A stretch of 64,000 nt of DNA, taken from Telmatactis stephensoni. Taxonomy: Eukaryota; Cnidaria; Anthozoa; Actiniaria; Isophelliidae. The position numbers and the translations under genes are program-made. Below, in pieces: positions 1-11,831 of the stretch. A model generated the notes under the pieces. The model did not search any database and was not told the DNA's origin. It saw only the letters and a list, made by a program, of their open reading frames with translations. Position 1 is the first letter of the stretch, and each line of letters opens with the position of its first letter. Where the stretch lies: assembly GCA_029948255.1 (NCBI GenBank), contig JALIZF010001010.1:56827-120826 (forward strand), given 5' to 3'.

Positions 1-647
1 AGATGCCTTTAAGGAGCAAGGATTGCAAAGTTGTTTAGTACATGGGCTTCGGTGCAAGTGGTCCGAATACGATCCCCAGTGATTTATAATGTAGATAGGA
101 GGTCCACATCAGCGTAACTGGCTGCCTTAACTGACCTTGCCAAATAAAATATGTATGTATGCGTGTATGTATGTATGTATGTGACCTCGCATACTTGTTT
201 CAACTTCTTTGCTTTAAATACCAGTGAATCGGAGCACTGATGGAGAGAGGGGATGAAGGGCGCACACTTCCAACGCTTTATACATGAGCCCCTGGCTCGG
301 GAGAACTGGGCACCACTCCGTCGCTTTAAAGTAAATAACTTGCCTTGCCTTTGCCTTTCCATTTTTTTCCATGCAGATTATTCTGGATCGATTCTGGACG
401 TTCCCGTCCAAACCAATACAACTTCATTTAATTTCAAAATACCGTATTTTGTCCTAACTATTTTGTCTAACCGTTGACACAAAACGACATTTTTCTTTTA
501 TCTTTGATGCGAAAACGCGGGGTAAGCACTCAAAATTGATCTTTTTTGGCTTAAAGTTTAACAAAATAATTCTTTAAACACTCAAAAACAAACGTGTGGT
601 ACTATCCGACAAACACACGAGGCTGTTAAAGTGATGTACGCTGATAC
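1..647. other. No recognised gene; left-edge intron or flank with short (ATGT)n repeat
   Basis: This stretch follows the last visible exon of the C14 protease gene, which ends at a splice donor at 648, so one or more terminal exons should lie here or beyond the left edge. I could not find a convincing acceptor plus coding segment. An ATGT tetranucleotide run lies at about 151-182. The open frames here look like repeat-derived sequence. Confidence 0.5.
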
Positions 648-3600
648 CTTTTTCTTTGGATAAATAGGTGTGATTGCTCCACTAAGTTGAAAAAGGAAAA
701 CGCAAACGTGGACTTGGCCTTCCTCTACTTCGGAGTCTGTATCCTTTGGCTTGGGGTTGTTATTGCAGACTTGGAAAACAAATCCATCTCCAGTGCGTGG
801 TTCTACTTTACTATAGGTTCCTTTGACGATGGAATGGGCCTTGAAAGTTGTTCGCTGGTCAGAAACTGTGGAGAGAAACATTGCATGTTAGAAAAGGTTA
901 TATGCTGAGTTTTGATTTTCATTGATATGGTACAGTAAAGTTGACAATTTCGAATACCGGGCAGAGTTGACGTCCTGGACAATTGATCACAGTTGCACGA
1001 AGAAAGTAAAAAATATATATTTATAGACCTTCCAGTACATGAAGGAAGTCCATCCCTAAAGATTCCTCTTCACAAGATACTTGTGCAGTCTGAAAGGTCT
1101 AACCTGAATAATAGTAATTTCGAATTAGTCTACCAACAATTGTGGTGGCCTTAGAAGAATTCGTGAAAATTATCGATTTTATAACGACGAGACGAATTTT
1201 CATGACATGAAAGATGGTCTCACCGTTCTATACGCGTATCAAAATGGCGATCACAAATAAATATACCAAGTGGTGAAAATTGATTATAACTGAAAATTCT
1301 CAAGATACTTTGCTATGTTGTTTGCTGTATCTTGGTCTCTACACTAAGTAGTTCAAGGTCCCCGTATGTATAAAGCAAAGACCGGAGAATTTTATCGGCG
1401 ATTTTTATGAATTTTGTCAACAACCGTTGTTGACAAAATTCATAAAAATCGCCGATAAAATTCTCCGGAACAATGGTTCTATTCGTCACGCCATTGTATA
1501 CCATTTCCCGTCTGTATTCTGACTGTATATAGTCATTTCAAAAAACGTTGCTGCTGCTCGGCCTCAAGCCTACGCGACTCGACCGAAAGGGATGATGGGT
1601 AGAAATCACTGAGTAGACAACAAAATGCATATCTAAAAAGTCTTGCCCAGGAACCATTCATACCTGAACCATCCACACCGCTCGCTGAGCGAAGGTCTGC
1701 ACTATAAGCTCGAGGCATGACTAATTATAGATATGCATTGCATTTTATAGTTGCTTCAGTGATTCCTATCCATACTCCTGTAGGCTTGAGGCCGAGCAGA
1801 GACAACGTTGTCTGAAATTACGTATAAACCCCTTCAATCAGTACTAAATCAAACGTACATTTAATGTCTTTATGATCGAATTATAAAATGCGTTCGATTC
1901 TAGTTGTTTATATAATGGATAAAAATATACAACATGATATGATCAAACGAATCATGATTGTTTGAATACTTTACAAAAAGGAGATGTAACCTGCAAAAAG
2001 CATGGTTTGATGAATCTTATCCCATACCAAACAAAAGTGGAATCAAAACTACTCAGAATAGAAAGCAGTCGAAACGAGTGTGAGGTGACTGGCAATCGAA
2101 CTCGGCCAGGATCTCTCGCAACAGAATGCCATACACTAACAAACTCAGCTTCACTTTCTCCTTGGTACCCAGGCTACCAACAAATTTAATGTGAAGAGAT
2201 GCAATGCAGTATAATTATCATTTCTCTGGCCCAAATGAAATGAGACGTATGAGATATGCCTGGGTTGCATTATTTTTGTGATACCTTGTAAGATATCGGT
2301 GCCTTTAAGCGCCTCTTTAATTCTGTCATCCTTGGTAAGACTATTGTACGGTTCAACTTTTTCGACCTTGAAAACCTTCAGGGAATGCATTCACTGCAGG
2401 GTCGTTTTTGTTTTGACGTTCTTCCATTTTCTTTAGCGTGTCTAGAGCGATTTTGTACCGTATATAGCGATCTAAATTTCCCGCCATAACGTCTCCATGA
2501 GCTAACCATATTGGAGGAACAACCATGTTTCCATCGCAACGAGCCACCCAGCACTTCTCTCTGCGTGATATCAAAAATGAGCTAAACAAATAATTTGGTT
2601 ATAGAAAAGTTTAGACTTATCTAAAGTATTTGCTTGTTTCATGTTCATTTTTTGGTTTTGCCAGTGATGTTATTCAAATCAGGGGCGGAATGCAGGATTT
2701 TGCAAAGGGGGTGTCCCCAAAAAAGGCCTCTTGAGAGATGACGTCACATCCAAGATGGCGGTCTCCTAACAATGGAATCTGATGATGTCTCTCGCAAGAA
2801 GCCTATAGAAAAAAGGGTAAGTACGGCGCTAGGGGGTGTCCGGATACACCTATGGACACGCCCTGGATCCGCTCCATGCAAATTCTACTAAAAGAATATA
2901 CAATCGAGCTATTTTTAAACAGGCTTAACACCAGCATGGTCCAGTGGTTATAGGCCGTCAGTCGCTCTTCATCCGTTGGTCCAAGTTTGAGTGCCCGCTC
3001 TGGCCACCAGATCAAATTCAGTTTCTCGGCCATGCTTGTAAATAGCCAACTGGTTTGCCTGCTGTTCTTGATTTTTAACATCAATATATGAATTAGCCTC
3101 CTCCGCAGGCAACCTTTTGGGCTTCCTGTGCGAAATTTTGAGAAGGAAAAAAGACTGGGGACTACGTGTCTTTAACACAGGAGGCCCAGCGAAAAAGCGA
3201 ACAGTTGCCCTGCGGAGGAGGCTATATATGAATGTACAAGGGCGAGTTAGGCAAGAATAATGATGTGTAACCCGCGAACTTTTCAAGGTTTAGATGATTT
3301 CTACCCGTAGTCCTCTTCGTGAGTGAGTTGCGTATCCTTTGGGCGTTGATAACGATTTTTAAATTGACGTACATCTTACGCGCAGTCGAGGCTGTTGCGG
3401 CGTCATTGCCGACAAGAGAAAATAAATCATGAACTCAAAGAAATATACCTGGCCTGGTTAAATTCAATGGTGATGGTTATTGGGTCTGGAATATCTTTAG
3501 ATGGTTGTCGCTCTAATACATTGAACATTTTTGTATCCTTGAGGTGTTTGGAGAGTTCTGAGGAGAGTTCTGTGACCTCAGGATCGACATCGTTTGCTGA

Positions 3601-6600
3601 TACACTGATAAACACGTTGTTTTTGATGCTATAAGCTACTTTCAAATACGCTAGACATCCAATCTAAAACAATCAGCACAACCAGTGAGTTAGTGTTAAA
3701 ATAGTTTCACGTGGTTTGTCCGCCGGTCTCAGCTGCAAAGGTGACAAGGGTGCCGTAGCGGTTCACCATTCACCTTTCACCGCTGTGGTCCGGGTAATTC
3801 CATTCCCGGCTGAGGCCATACGTAAATTGAGTTTGTTTGATGTGTTGTTCTCTCCCTTACTACGAGGGTTTTTCTGCGAATTCTCCGGTATTTATTTATT
3901 TCTTTATTAATTTATTAATTAATTTCTTTCTTTCTTTAAACCGGAAAAGTCACGTGATCCTCTAACGGCTGCACAAATGTATCTAGGACAAGTGAGGACA
4001 TTTTTGGCAGCTCAATACTTTGTACTTACAGTTATCTCTTTATTTTCTGCTCGCTTCATAATGGTTCCATATGCTTCCACAGGCCCAATTGAATCCTCAT
4101 TAACATCAATTGTACCCAACCAATGCTCGGACTTAAAGCCTTCCTTGCTGCTGTCTTCAGAGGCCGTAGTCTCAAACACATCATATTCACCGGCGCTCAA
4201 GTTTTGTAGAAAACCAGCATCTAGAACAACTTGATTTTCATTAAGGACATCTTTGATAATTATTCCTCCTGGTTTGGCAGTGACTAAGATAAACAACAAA
4301 CAGAGTTATTGAAATAATATCATACTTTCCACAAATAGATATTGAGAGAACATGTAGTCAAGAGTTCCATACAAAAAATCGGTTTAAGCAACAGACAAAC
4401 AGAACTCAGGTCTGGTATGATCACAGGCATAGATACTAGACTGACAACTAGTTGGAGCCTTCAATGTAAAGATTCAAATCTCAACTGAACTATAAAATAT
4501 GCACTTTTCATCAGCAATGCATAAAATCTTTCGTAGATTCAGCTGACTTAATAGGCAAAGCACGCAAGAGCTTGCAAAGCACTCTGGGAGCTGGAGTCCA
4601 GCAAAAATCTACCAACGATTTCTAGCGACCTACAAGCATTTTTTAACATTTTTATTTCCTTATGCTAAAATACTTGCATTTTCTGTAGAGAAATGACAAA
4701 AGTAGATTATTTTTGTGCATATTTCAGCGGGAATAAAAAAGTGCAAGGACTCAGTTTCCCATCATGCTTTGTTCTAGAAAATGGCGCTTGTGCACATTGC
4801 CTATTGACGCTTCTGCTGGCTGGACTCTGCAATTGTATTGTATCATGAAAGCTTTAGGAGGTATTGGTGTTGAAAGTGAAGGATCTAGTTGACTAGTGGG
4901 CCTTATTAGTTACTGAATCGAGCGAAGATATCGATCCACAGGTAACCCAAAAGCTCATTCAGCCGTTGGCCGGCACGTAATATGATCAGAGAAATTATAC
5001 GCACCAGACACAAACAACGACCAATCAGGAGCGAGATCTATTTTAATATATTTTGACTTCTGGAACAAGAGTTACCAGACTTCGTTTGAGTGAGTAAAAC
5101 TTCTGGTTTATAAACGAGTAGTTCTCTCTTATAACTTGTCGATATGCAATTCACGAGATTTGGCTCACCTTTGGAAGTACCAAACAAGACGGTGTCAAGA
5201 TTAGCTCCTTCAATTTGTGGCGACTGATGAGTCCGCCATTCACTATGCTTTTTGAATTCTCTTTTAATAAGTCTAAATGAAATTAAGTGTAAATAGCTAA
5301 TTAATTAAAGTGGGAACAAACTTAATGAACAAAACAATTATTAATCGCTAAAACTCCCTCACATGTATTTCACAGAAATACACAGAAAAACAAACACAAC
5401 AGCATTATGAATTCAAATTGTTCCTTTCTTCAAAATATATTTTTCAGCGGTCGTTCGTGAAAGCACAGCTTGGGCTATCTGTGGACAAGGCAGGAATTCT
5501 GAATGTTAACAGCAAGTGATAACATGACGAGTATGCGCGAACAGCTGGACGGAAGTGGCCTCAATTACGGTTTTAACCTGGCTTAGGGCTACCTCTCTCA
5601 TAAAGAGAGTCGTATATAGTCTCCCAAAAGTTTTCCGGAGCATTACAGTCGAGTGCAGAAGTATGAACAGCTAGAAATTATCCTTTCAAATTATCCATTT
5701 GTCCAAGACAATAGAAGTTGGAGACATGCGCAAATATTATCACTTGCTGCTTTGAATGTTCAGTTTACAGACAATACGTCACTGACACGGTCACGCGTAT
5801 GGCATAGTTCAATCCCACATTCATACGAAAAGTGCACGCAGTATTAAGAATGATGACGCAAAAAGATCAAACTTCCGAATTCCACAGTTCCCTTGAAAAC
5901 ACATTCAAATTTTGAAAGTGGTCAATTTTATGATGAGACAAAAGTGAAAAATAGGCCCTCAAGTGGCCTCCATTTGCAGTCCCCAGCTTCTTTTGTGCTC
6001 TATAAGTATATAGCCTTCTCAATACGCGCACTCTGATTGGCTGAAAACTATGCTGTACGAGAACGGAGCACAGTTCTGATGTCAGAAGCTCGAGCTCGAC
6101 CGCGCGCGCACCTTTCCAAGAGGAAAATTGAATTTTTTGTCTTGAATAATTACTTCACAATCTAGCACTGAATATATATATAACAAAACAAATAGAGCAG
6201 CTTTTTATGTGCTCCGTTCAGTAATACAGCGTTTACTTCTTTCGTGCTCTCGTCACTTCCTGCGTGCTGTATTACTGAACGGAGCACAGAAAAAGCTGTT
6301 CTATTTGTCAAGTATATATCTCAGTAAAGATGTGCATACAAAGCTATTTCACACTGTGATCGACTCAGCTCCCATTGCAATCTAATCTGTGAACATTTGT
6401 CGAGTTTCTATATGTGCAGATTTTTATTACAGCCATTTTCGAAATAATGCGAACTCTGACCTCCAAACAGTCCGTTGGAATTTGGTTTTTCGCTTCAGCC
6501 CATTTTAAACAAAACAAAAAATACTCATAAAACATACCAAATGACATAAAATGATCTTAAAACGACCTGTAAGAGCTAAATATAATTTTGGTACAAGTTA

Positions 6601-9406
6601 AAACTTCGCATTTTTAATTTTTGAATTTGATTGACGGAAGTGAATAACCAAAATCCAAGGGACTTTTTCAATGCATGAGTTCGCATAATTTCGAAAATCG
6701 TAGTCCAGTCCCAGACTCTCTTTCTTGCCGCTCCAGGACTCGCGGAGAAAGGAGAGTCCAGTATAACTTGCATGCGCATGTCAGCTTAGTGGCCACGCGA
6801 TCACCACATTCATGTGGTGATCGCGTGGTTACAATTCCTAAAGTCGTCTAATGATTCAAGATGGCTGAAGAAGAAAGTGTTTTGTATACACGATATCTCA
6901 TGTCGGAAAGCCATTTGTTGATTCAGTGAGCTATGCACTTGGAAAAACCAACTATAATCGTTTACCAAAGGTTTGAGCAGTTACAGGCCATTTACGGATG
7001 GACAGTTGGGAAAGACGTATTTGTAAATTTTTCGATACGCATCACTACCATATTTTTTGACAGCAAAACAAAACACTGACCTTTGCATATTAAAATAAAA
7101 ACTTTATTCTGATTGGCTCATTTTGCACATGCGCATGCAAGTTATACTGGGCTCTCTTTTCTCCGCGAGTCCTGGAGCGGCAAGAAAGAGAGTCTGGGAC
7201 TGGACTACGAAAATCGCTGTAATGGTAAAATGTGAAAACCATTCATTGTAACCATACCTAAAGAATGCTTCATAAGACAAATTTTCAAGGTCCTTTAAGT
7301 TGTAGGCGTTGATCACATTATTAAACGCCTGGGTTAGATATCCTCCATCGTCATTCCCCAGCGAAACTTCTGCTGAGCTACATGCAGCAATGGAAGTAAA
7401 GCAGTCTTTATCCTCTGGTGTCCAGCCTCTTCGATCTGCTTTCGAGTACTTTTTCTTTGTACTGGCATTCGTAGTGGTTCCCCTTGCAACGACCTAGAAT
7501 TAACTCAGAATTAAAATAACTTGTCATAAATGCTCGAATTTCAAAGAGGCGTCCCCTTTGAATTTGCGCCAACGCTGAGAAGTATTGAACAAACATCCCT
7601 TTGCTCCCCCAAGGACGAGGTCCAAGAGTACAGGAAGTATCAACGTTTTGACCGGGACATGATTCGGGCATAAGCTTCTCTTTCTGTAAAATTTGTAGTA
7701 CAGTGACCCTCCCTCCCTCCCTCCCTCCCTTCCTCCCTCCCTCCCTCCCTCCCTCCCTCCCTCCCTCCCTCCCTCCCTCCCTCCCTCCCTCCCTCCCTCC
7801 CTCGCTGCTTTAATGTACCTTTGTGCACAGTTTAAATAAATTCTTGGATTTTTCTTTTTCATTGGATGTCTGTGCAATGTACGGGGCGACTATTAAAGGT
7901 ATATTTAGTAATTTCGTCATCGCGCCAGCAAGGCTCTTAAACAATGGAACTCAAATGCTGAAAGCAAGCGGTCCCGTCCGCGCGCACAACAAAAATCAAA
8001 TTAATTCTATTTTTTGAGAACGTTGCGCGCGCGATGGCGAGATGACTAAAAAACCCTGTAATCGCCGCATACATCGCACAGACATCAATACTGAGTTAGT
8101 TGAGTTTCGCTCTCTTGGTATTATGGTCTCTTGGTTTCGTACAAAAATGAAAATGATGAGACAGATTATATAATGAAAATAATGAGAATTGACACAAACC
8201 TGTCTTGGTCGTATTCCGCTTTCTCCCTTTAATTCTGCAACGCGATATATCTGACCAGAATGACAACAGTCAAAAAGTAAGAAAAATTTGACCTTCTTTT
8301 TGGCCAGGTTGTCCAGGAATTTAAAGAAATCATTGCCTCTAATACACACTTCCTCCAAAGGAGCCTGTGGAGATTAAAAAAAAGCTTTATTATAAACGTA
8401 TTAAATCAAATTTAGTTCAATTTTATGTTAAACATTTGTTTAATGTTAGTTTTGGTTTAGGGCACAATGGTTAATATTTATCGGCCAAATGTCAATGAAG
8501 ATTTGACATAACACCTGGAGTCTGCCTTGCCATGAGCGGTTGTATGCGACGTAGAGGTAGGTATTTCCCTGTTTCAGTTTATAAAAATAGCAATCGTATA
8601 GATCGCAATGTATAATACAGGGTTCTTTCCTGCAGTGATGAGCATAGTCGAGTTAAAAAGATTTACAATATTTACTTCAGGAGGCCAGCTTGTTACAGTG
8701 GAAAGAAGACCTTCATCTTGTGAGTCTGTAAGGTAAACGCCATGTCCAGTGTAGTAAAAGAATACAAGACTGTTGTCCTTCACTTCCTGTTCGAAATTCT
8801 CTAAAGCTTCTTTGATTTTGTCTTTGGACGCTTCATCGTCTTCTAAAATCTGTAAGGAAAATAACTTTATTTAGACAGCTTTTAGACAATCCTATGGAAT
8901 AATTCACACTTTTTATTGTTTGCATTACAATTGTTTTTGTTTTTATTGTATTTTTTTATTATTATTTTCTCCATTTTCTTATTTTACAAATATAAAAACC
9001 TAAAGAGAAAAGTTTCAAATTTTTTACAAGCAATTGCTTTATATATTGAATTGCATTATCAATTATATAAACAGATATATAGTATATATAGTATGCGCGC
9101 TACGACTACAGAAAACTGTTTTCAGCCTTCGCAGCACTTCTATGTCCCTGTCATTGATTGCCGTCGTCGCTGATAGAAAACAAATGTTTCTACGTTCGCT
9201 ATTTAGTCTGTTTTCTGTGCGATTGTAGCGATTATACTAAACCAAGCTTTAATATATCTTACCTTGATATCGCTGTCCTTGAATGAAAACTTTTCAACCA
9301 AATTTTTTTTCATGTTTATTATATCAGTTGAAGTTCCAGGTTCAAGGTGCTCATTTTTTGGTAGTTTATCATATCCAGGTTTGATCAGTAATGCTTTCTT
9401 TTCCAT
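648..9406 (-). CDS. Caspase-fold (peptidase C14) protease-like gene, multi-exon, 3' end off the window
   Basis: Ten minus-strand exons chain with matching splice phases: 9406-9263, 8849-8676, 8364-8200, 7683-7591, 7493-7258, 5272-5169, 4283-4030, 3663-3449, 2560-2285 and 865-648, about 626 codons so far. The start is the ATG at 9406, just inside an exon whose acceptor is at 9430, so a 5' UTR exon probably lies upstream. The N-terminus is the C14 p20 region: YYTGHG gives His84 and DCCHSG gives Cys140, the expected dyad. Exons 5-6 carry the small-subunit part (FTSIAACSSAEVSLG, then SPQIEGANLDTVLFG). Exons 7-10 are a long C-terminal extension; its end (LFQLSGAITPIYPKK) faintly recalls DUF4384 domains attached to bacterial-type caspases. 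This looks like a metacaspase- or bacterial-type C14 protein, not a classical animal caspase. The exon 4 donor (TTT|GTTCAA) is weak. Exon 9 has a one-base frameshift near 2378. Substrate and pathway are unknown. Confidence 0.8.
1382..1468. repeat. 87-bp perfect palindrome
   Basis: Two 42-bp arms starting CCGGAGAATTTTATCGGCG are perfect reverse complements around a 3-base centre (CCG). It lies in the intron between exons 9 and 10 of the C14 gene. It could fold as a long perfect hairpin in the pre-mRNA. No clear target duplication was found. Confidence 0.9.
1544..1810. mobile_element. MITE-like inverted-repeat element (about 267 bp)
   Basis: The left end (CTGCTCGGCCTCAAGCCTAC, 1553-1572) is mirrored at 1780-1799, and AACGTTG lies outside it on both sides. 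Further imperfect matches run inward (AATCACTGA, ATGCATATCT). It lies within a C14 intron and has no coding capacity. Confidence 0.65.
2285..2560 (-). pseudogene. Exon 9 of the C14 gene, with a one-base frameshift
   Basis: The acceptor (ACGCAG at 2566-2561) and the donor (CAAG|GTATC at 2285) both fit the neighbouring exons, but the exon is 276 nt where 275 would keep the phase. Reading starts in one frame (REKCWVARCDGNMVVPPIW...) and must shift by one base near the CCC at about 2376-2379 to continue as KVFKVEKVEPYNSL. The single extra base is either a real disabling allele or an assembly error at a short homopolymer. Confidence 0.7.
2680..2875. mobile_element. Possible hAT-type MITE
   Basis: The left end CAGGGGCGGAATGCAGG resembles the reverse complement of the right end (CCCTGGATCCGCTCC). 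CAGGGGCGGATCC-type ends are typical of hAT MITEs. No clean 8-bp target duplication was resolved, so the class is inferred from the termini only. Confidence 0.45.
3094..3224. mobile_element. 131-bp MITE with 9-bp target duplication (MULE-like)
   Basis: The terminal inverted repeats are TAGCCTCCTCCGCAG and its complement. Flanking TATATGAAT occurs at 3085-3093 and 3225-3233. A 9-bp duplication fits Mutator-like elements. It lies in a C14 intron. Confidence 0.75.
3748..3915 (+). mobile_element. SINE copy
   Basis: The body around 3828-3895 (TTGATGTGTTGTTCTCTC, then an ACGAGGGTTTTTC-type segment and TTCTCCGGT) matches the body of the SINE at 49714-49885. The head contains CTGTGGTCCGGGT, also shared with that copy, but its A box is degraded. 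It is followed by an A/T-rich tail to about 3930 and is intronic to the C14 gene. Confidence 0.65.
6189..6307. repeat. Inverted repeat, 42-bp arms
   Basis: CAAATAGAGCAGCTTTTTAT with GTGCTCCGTTCAGTAATACA is mirrored at 6266-6307. Both arms are about 42 bp with few mismatches around a 35-bp loop. It lies in the C14 intron between exons 5 and 6 and is probably a MITE relic. Confidence 0.75.
6700..7208. mobile_element. 509-bp TIR element with 7-bp target duplication
   Basis: Arms of about 80 bp (6700-6781 and 7128-7208) begin GTAGTCCAGTCCCAGACTCT. GAAAATC directly flanks both ends (6693-6699 and 7209-7215). No transposase ORF is present. It lies in the same C14 intron and contains a separate 36-bp palindrome. 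Confidence 0.85.
6793..6828. repeat. 36-bp perfect palindrome
   Basis: CCACGCGATCACCACAT is followed by TC and then its exact reverse complement. It lies just inside the left arm of the 509-bp element. Confidence 0.9.
7708..7803. repeat. (CCCT)n tetranucleotide microsatellite
   Basis: About 24 CCCT units with one CCTT interruption lie in the intron upstream of C14 exon 4, close to its acceptor at 7684. The long REGG-repeat open frames here come from this tract and are not genes. Confidence 0.95.
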
Positions 9407-9540
9407 TGCCAGGCAGGTCCTCGGTACCACTAAGAGAGAACCAAATTGTGAATGCATGGACTATCAGTTGGTTAACTGGGGGTGTTTCAAACATTACCAG
9501 ATAGCAGTTGTAACTATAGCCGTACCTTTGACTTATTAAT

Positions 9541-9620
9541 TGAATAAATAAACAAACAAGAAAACAATCAATCAATCAAACGAACAAACAAACAAACAAA
9601 TCAATTAATTAAACAATGTA
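9541..9620. repeat. A-rich simple repeat
   Basis: AAAC/AATC-type tetranucleotide runs lie upstream of the first C14 coding exon. From here to about 10140 no gene was recognised. Confidence 0.7.
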
Positions 9621-10202
9621 AGCCATTTTTTACGCTTATCACTTATGAAATTTAAACCTTGATAAGTGTAAAGCTGAAATTGTTTTATTTCTATTGAAAA
9701 AGTCTTCATCGCGGTTTACTATTTTCTGACCATGGGGGGACTCGTTAGAAGAGATTTGACCCGTGCAAGGCTTTAACGGTCGCCAAGCTGCACAAGAAGT
9801 TCTTGCCGCGGCTTTGAACTGCTTCAAAATGGCTGGTCATTCGGCGACATTCTTGCTGGATTGATTCCTCGATCGGCGGCAGAACTTTCGTGGGATATTT
9901 TTCAATAAACTTGAAGAACAACTATTTGGCTTTCGCGTATCGAAGCAAGGGGACGTGGTTTAGTCTGAAAATCGAGCGATTTTCGAGAGTGGGTCAGTCC
10001 GTTGGTCTGACGAAGCCTTCCGTCCTTTCCTCCTCCTTCTTAGTAGTGGAAAGAGAAATCAGCAAAAAATGGAGGAAATGGCCTGAAATCGCTACCAGGG
10101 AATACCAATAACACAAGCAGCACTGTATAAACGTTAGAGTTTATTTGCTTTATTCTTTCGTTCGCGGAGAATTAAAGGGAGACTCTAGCTGCTCGCAGGG
10201 TA

Positions 10203-11190
10203 ATGCCCTTGGTGCTTAAAAAAAAAAATTTGACAAGTTCATTCGATTCGTACTTCTTGCAAGTTAGCCAAAAACATGGCTACAACACTAGATTAGCTTC
10301 CAAAAACAGCTTTTCTTTACCAAAAATTAAAACTAATTATGGTAAATTCAATATTAAATTCTGCGGCACAAAAATATGGAACTCAATTAGTGAATCAACA
10401 AAAAAACTATCGAAATCCAAATTTAAAGAAATGCTTAGCAATGATGTGCTCAAGTCCTACATCGATTAGTTATATATCGCTATTGGACCGACGAAAATTA
10501 AATTTTTGAATAAATATTTTATAGACTATAAAAGTAAGTACTATCAACCTAATTATATAATACGATTTTCTCTTCTATCGGGTTGATAGTAAGTTCTGTC
10601 AACCTTCACTTTAATTTATTCAACTATGTCTTTTGTATAATTTCATAATTATATATGAAATCATACGTTGTATCTACTAGTATATTAGTTTGATCCATTC
10701 TCTTCATTTATCTATATGTATGAAACCATTTGCAATTTTCTCTTTGTATATTTGTATTGCCTTTCTTTTCTTGTTTTTGTCTTTGTTAAAATATCTAATT
10801 ATTTACAGTGTGTTATTGACCATAAAGCTTCAACGCAAATAAAACATGCAAGCCACCTATCTTGGTTAGCCTTACATGGTTATTATAGGTGGCCTGTACC
10901 CAAAAATCCTGTTTTAATCTAATATTTCTTTTAAACGTACAAAATGTAAATATGTGGTACTAAATAAAGACATTGTATTGTATTGTATTGTATTGTATTG
11001 TATTGTATTGTATTGTATTGTATTGTATTGTATTGTATTGTATTGTATTGTATTGTATTGTATTGTATTGTATTGTATTGTATTGTATTGTATTGTATTG
11101 TATTGTATTGTATTGTATTGTATTGTATTGTATTGTATTGTATTGTATTGTATTGTATTGTATTGTATTGTATTGTATTGTATTGTATTG
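10203..11190 (+). mobile_element. 5'-truncated LINE (CR1/L2-like) 3' end with (TATTG)n tail
   Basis: The frame 10203-10469 ends with a segment typical of the C-terminus of non-LTR retrotransposon polymerases (GYNTRLASKN, then KTNYGKFNIKFCGTKIWNSI, then a basic tail). About 500 bp of A/T-rich 3' UTR follow, leading into TAAATAAAGACATTG and a (TATTG)n tail from 10972 to 11190, about 44 units. CR1/L2-type LINEs end in short tandem repeats, so frame, UTR and microsatellite form one insertion. Only the last part of ORF2 survives. Confidence 0.75.
10972..11190. repeat. (TATTG)n microsatellite, about 44 units
   Basis: A pure pentanucleotide array of 219 bp. It stays open in several frames on both strands, giving spurious YCIVL and QYNTI repeat proteins. 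Confidence 0.97.
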
Positions 11191-11536
11191 ATTTATACCC
11201 GCGATCGAAGGGTCAAAAGAGGTCAATGAAAACAACGTAATACATGATGTATCTCGGAGAGATTTGTGTATACAGCCACGAATGATACTAACCCCGCAAA
11301 TCTTTGATATTGTGATTCTGGCAGCGTGATATCAAAATTTAGACCCTCACGTGACTCAGATAACCACAACGTTATGCGTGCATGCATAGGGACCGCTAGG
11401 ATGCTCAGCGAGGTGAGAACTTGGCGGTACTTTTGTTTCACAAAGTTAAGATCTACGAAAAGTGCTTCCGCAAATTAATGCAGTCGTGTCACGTGTTAAA
11501 CGTGACAAGTGACGAAGGCAATTATTAGGGCGACGT

Positions 11537-11831
11537 CACAGGGAGCCCACAGCTACTGGTAGCAACGGGAGATTCAGATTTTTTTGGTTAATTGGATTAC
11601 ATTAGGAGTGACCGTTTGGTCGCTTGTGCTTACGTTACTTAATTTCTCGAATTTCAGCGGCTTATTGGATTAGCGTTAAGAGCGGTTACCGGATTGGTCA
11701 AAATTCGAGAAACTATAAAGTAACGTAACATAGCACAAGCGCCAAACGGCCGCTCCTAATGTAATCCAATTAACCAAAAAAATCAATTAACTGAATCTCC
11801 CGTTGCTACCAGTAGCTGTGGGCTCCCTGTG
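11537..11831. mobile_element. 295-bp palindromic MITE
   Basis: Long arms of about 115-130 bp begin CACAGGGAGCCCACAGCTAC and are mirrored at the right end. The flanks GCGACGT (left) and GCGATGT (right) differ at one base and may be a 7-bp target duplication. No coding capacity. Confidence 0.8.

Noticed and set aside
84..362. 92-codon minus-strand frame near the left edge as terminal C14 exon
   Set aside because: No acceptor in the required phase and a composition typical of repeat sequence; not supported as the last exon.
7524..7877. Frames with REGG repeats
   Set aside because: Product of the (CCCT)n tract in a C14 intron.
10954..11240. Open frames with YCIVL or QYNTI repeats on both strands
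   Set aside because: A 5-bp tandem repeat without a stop word stays open in every frame; no gene.
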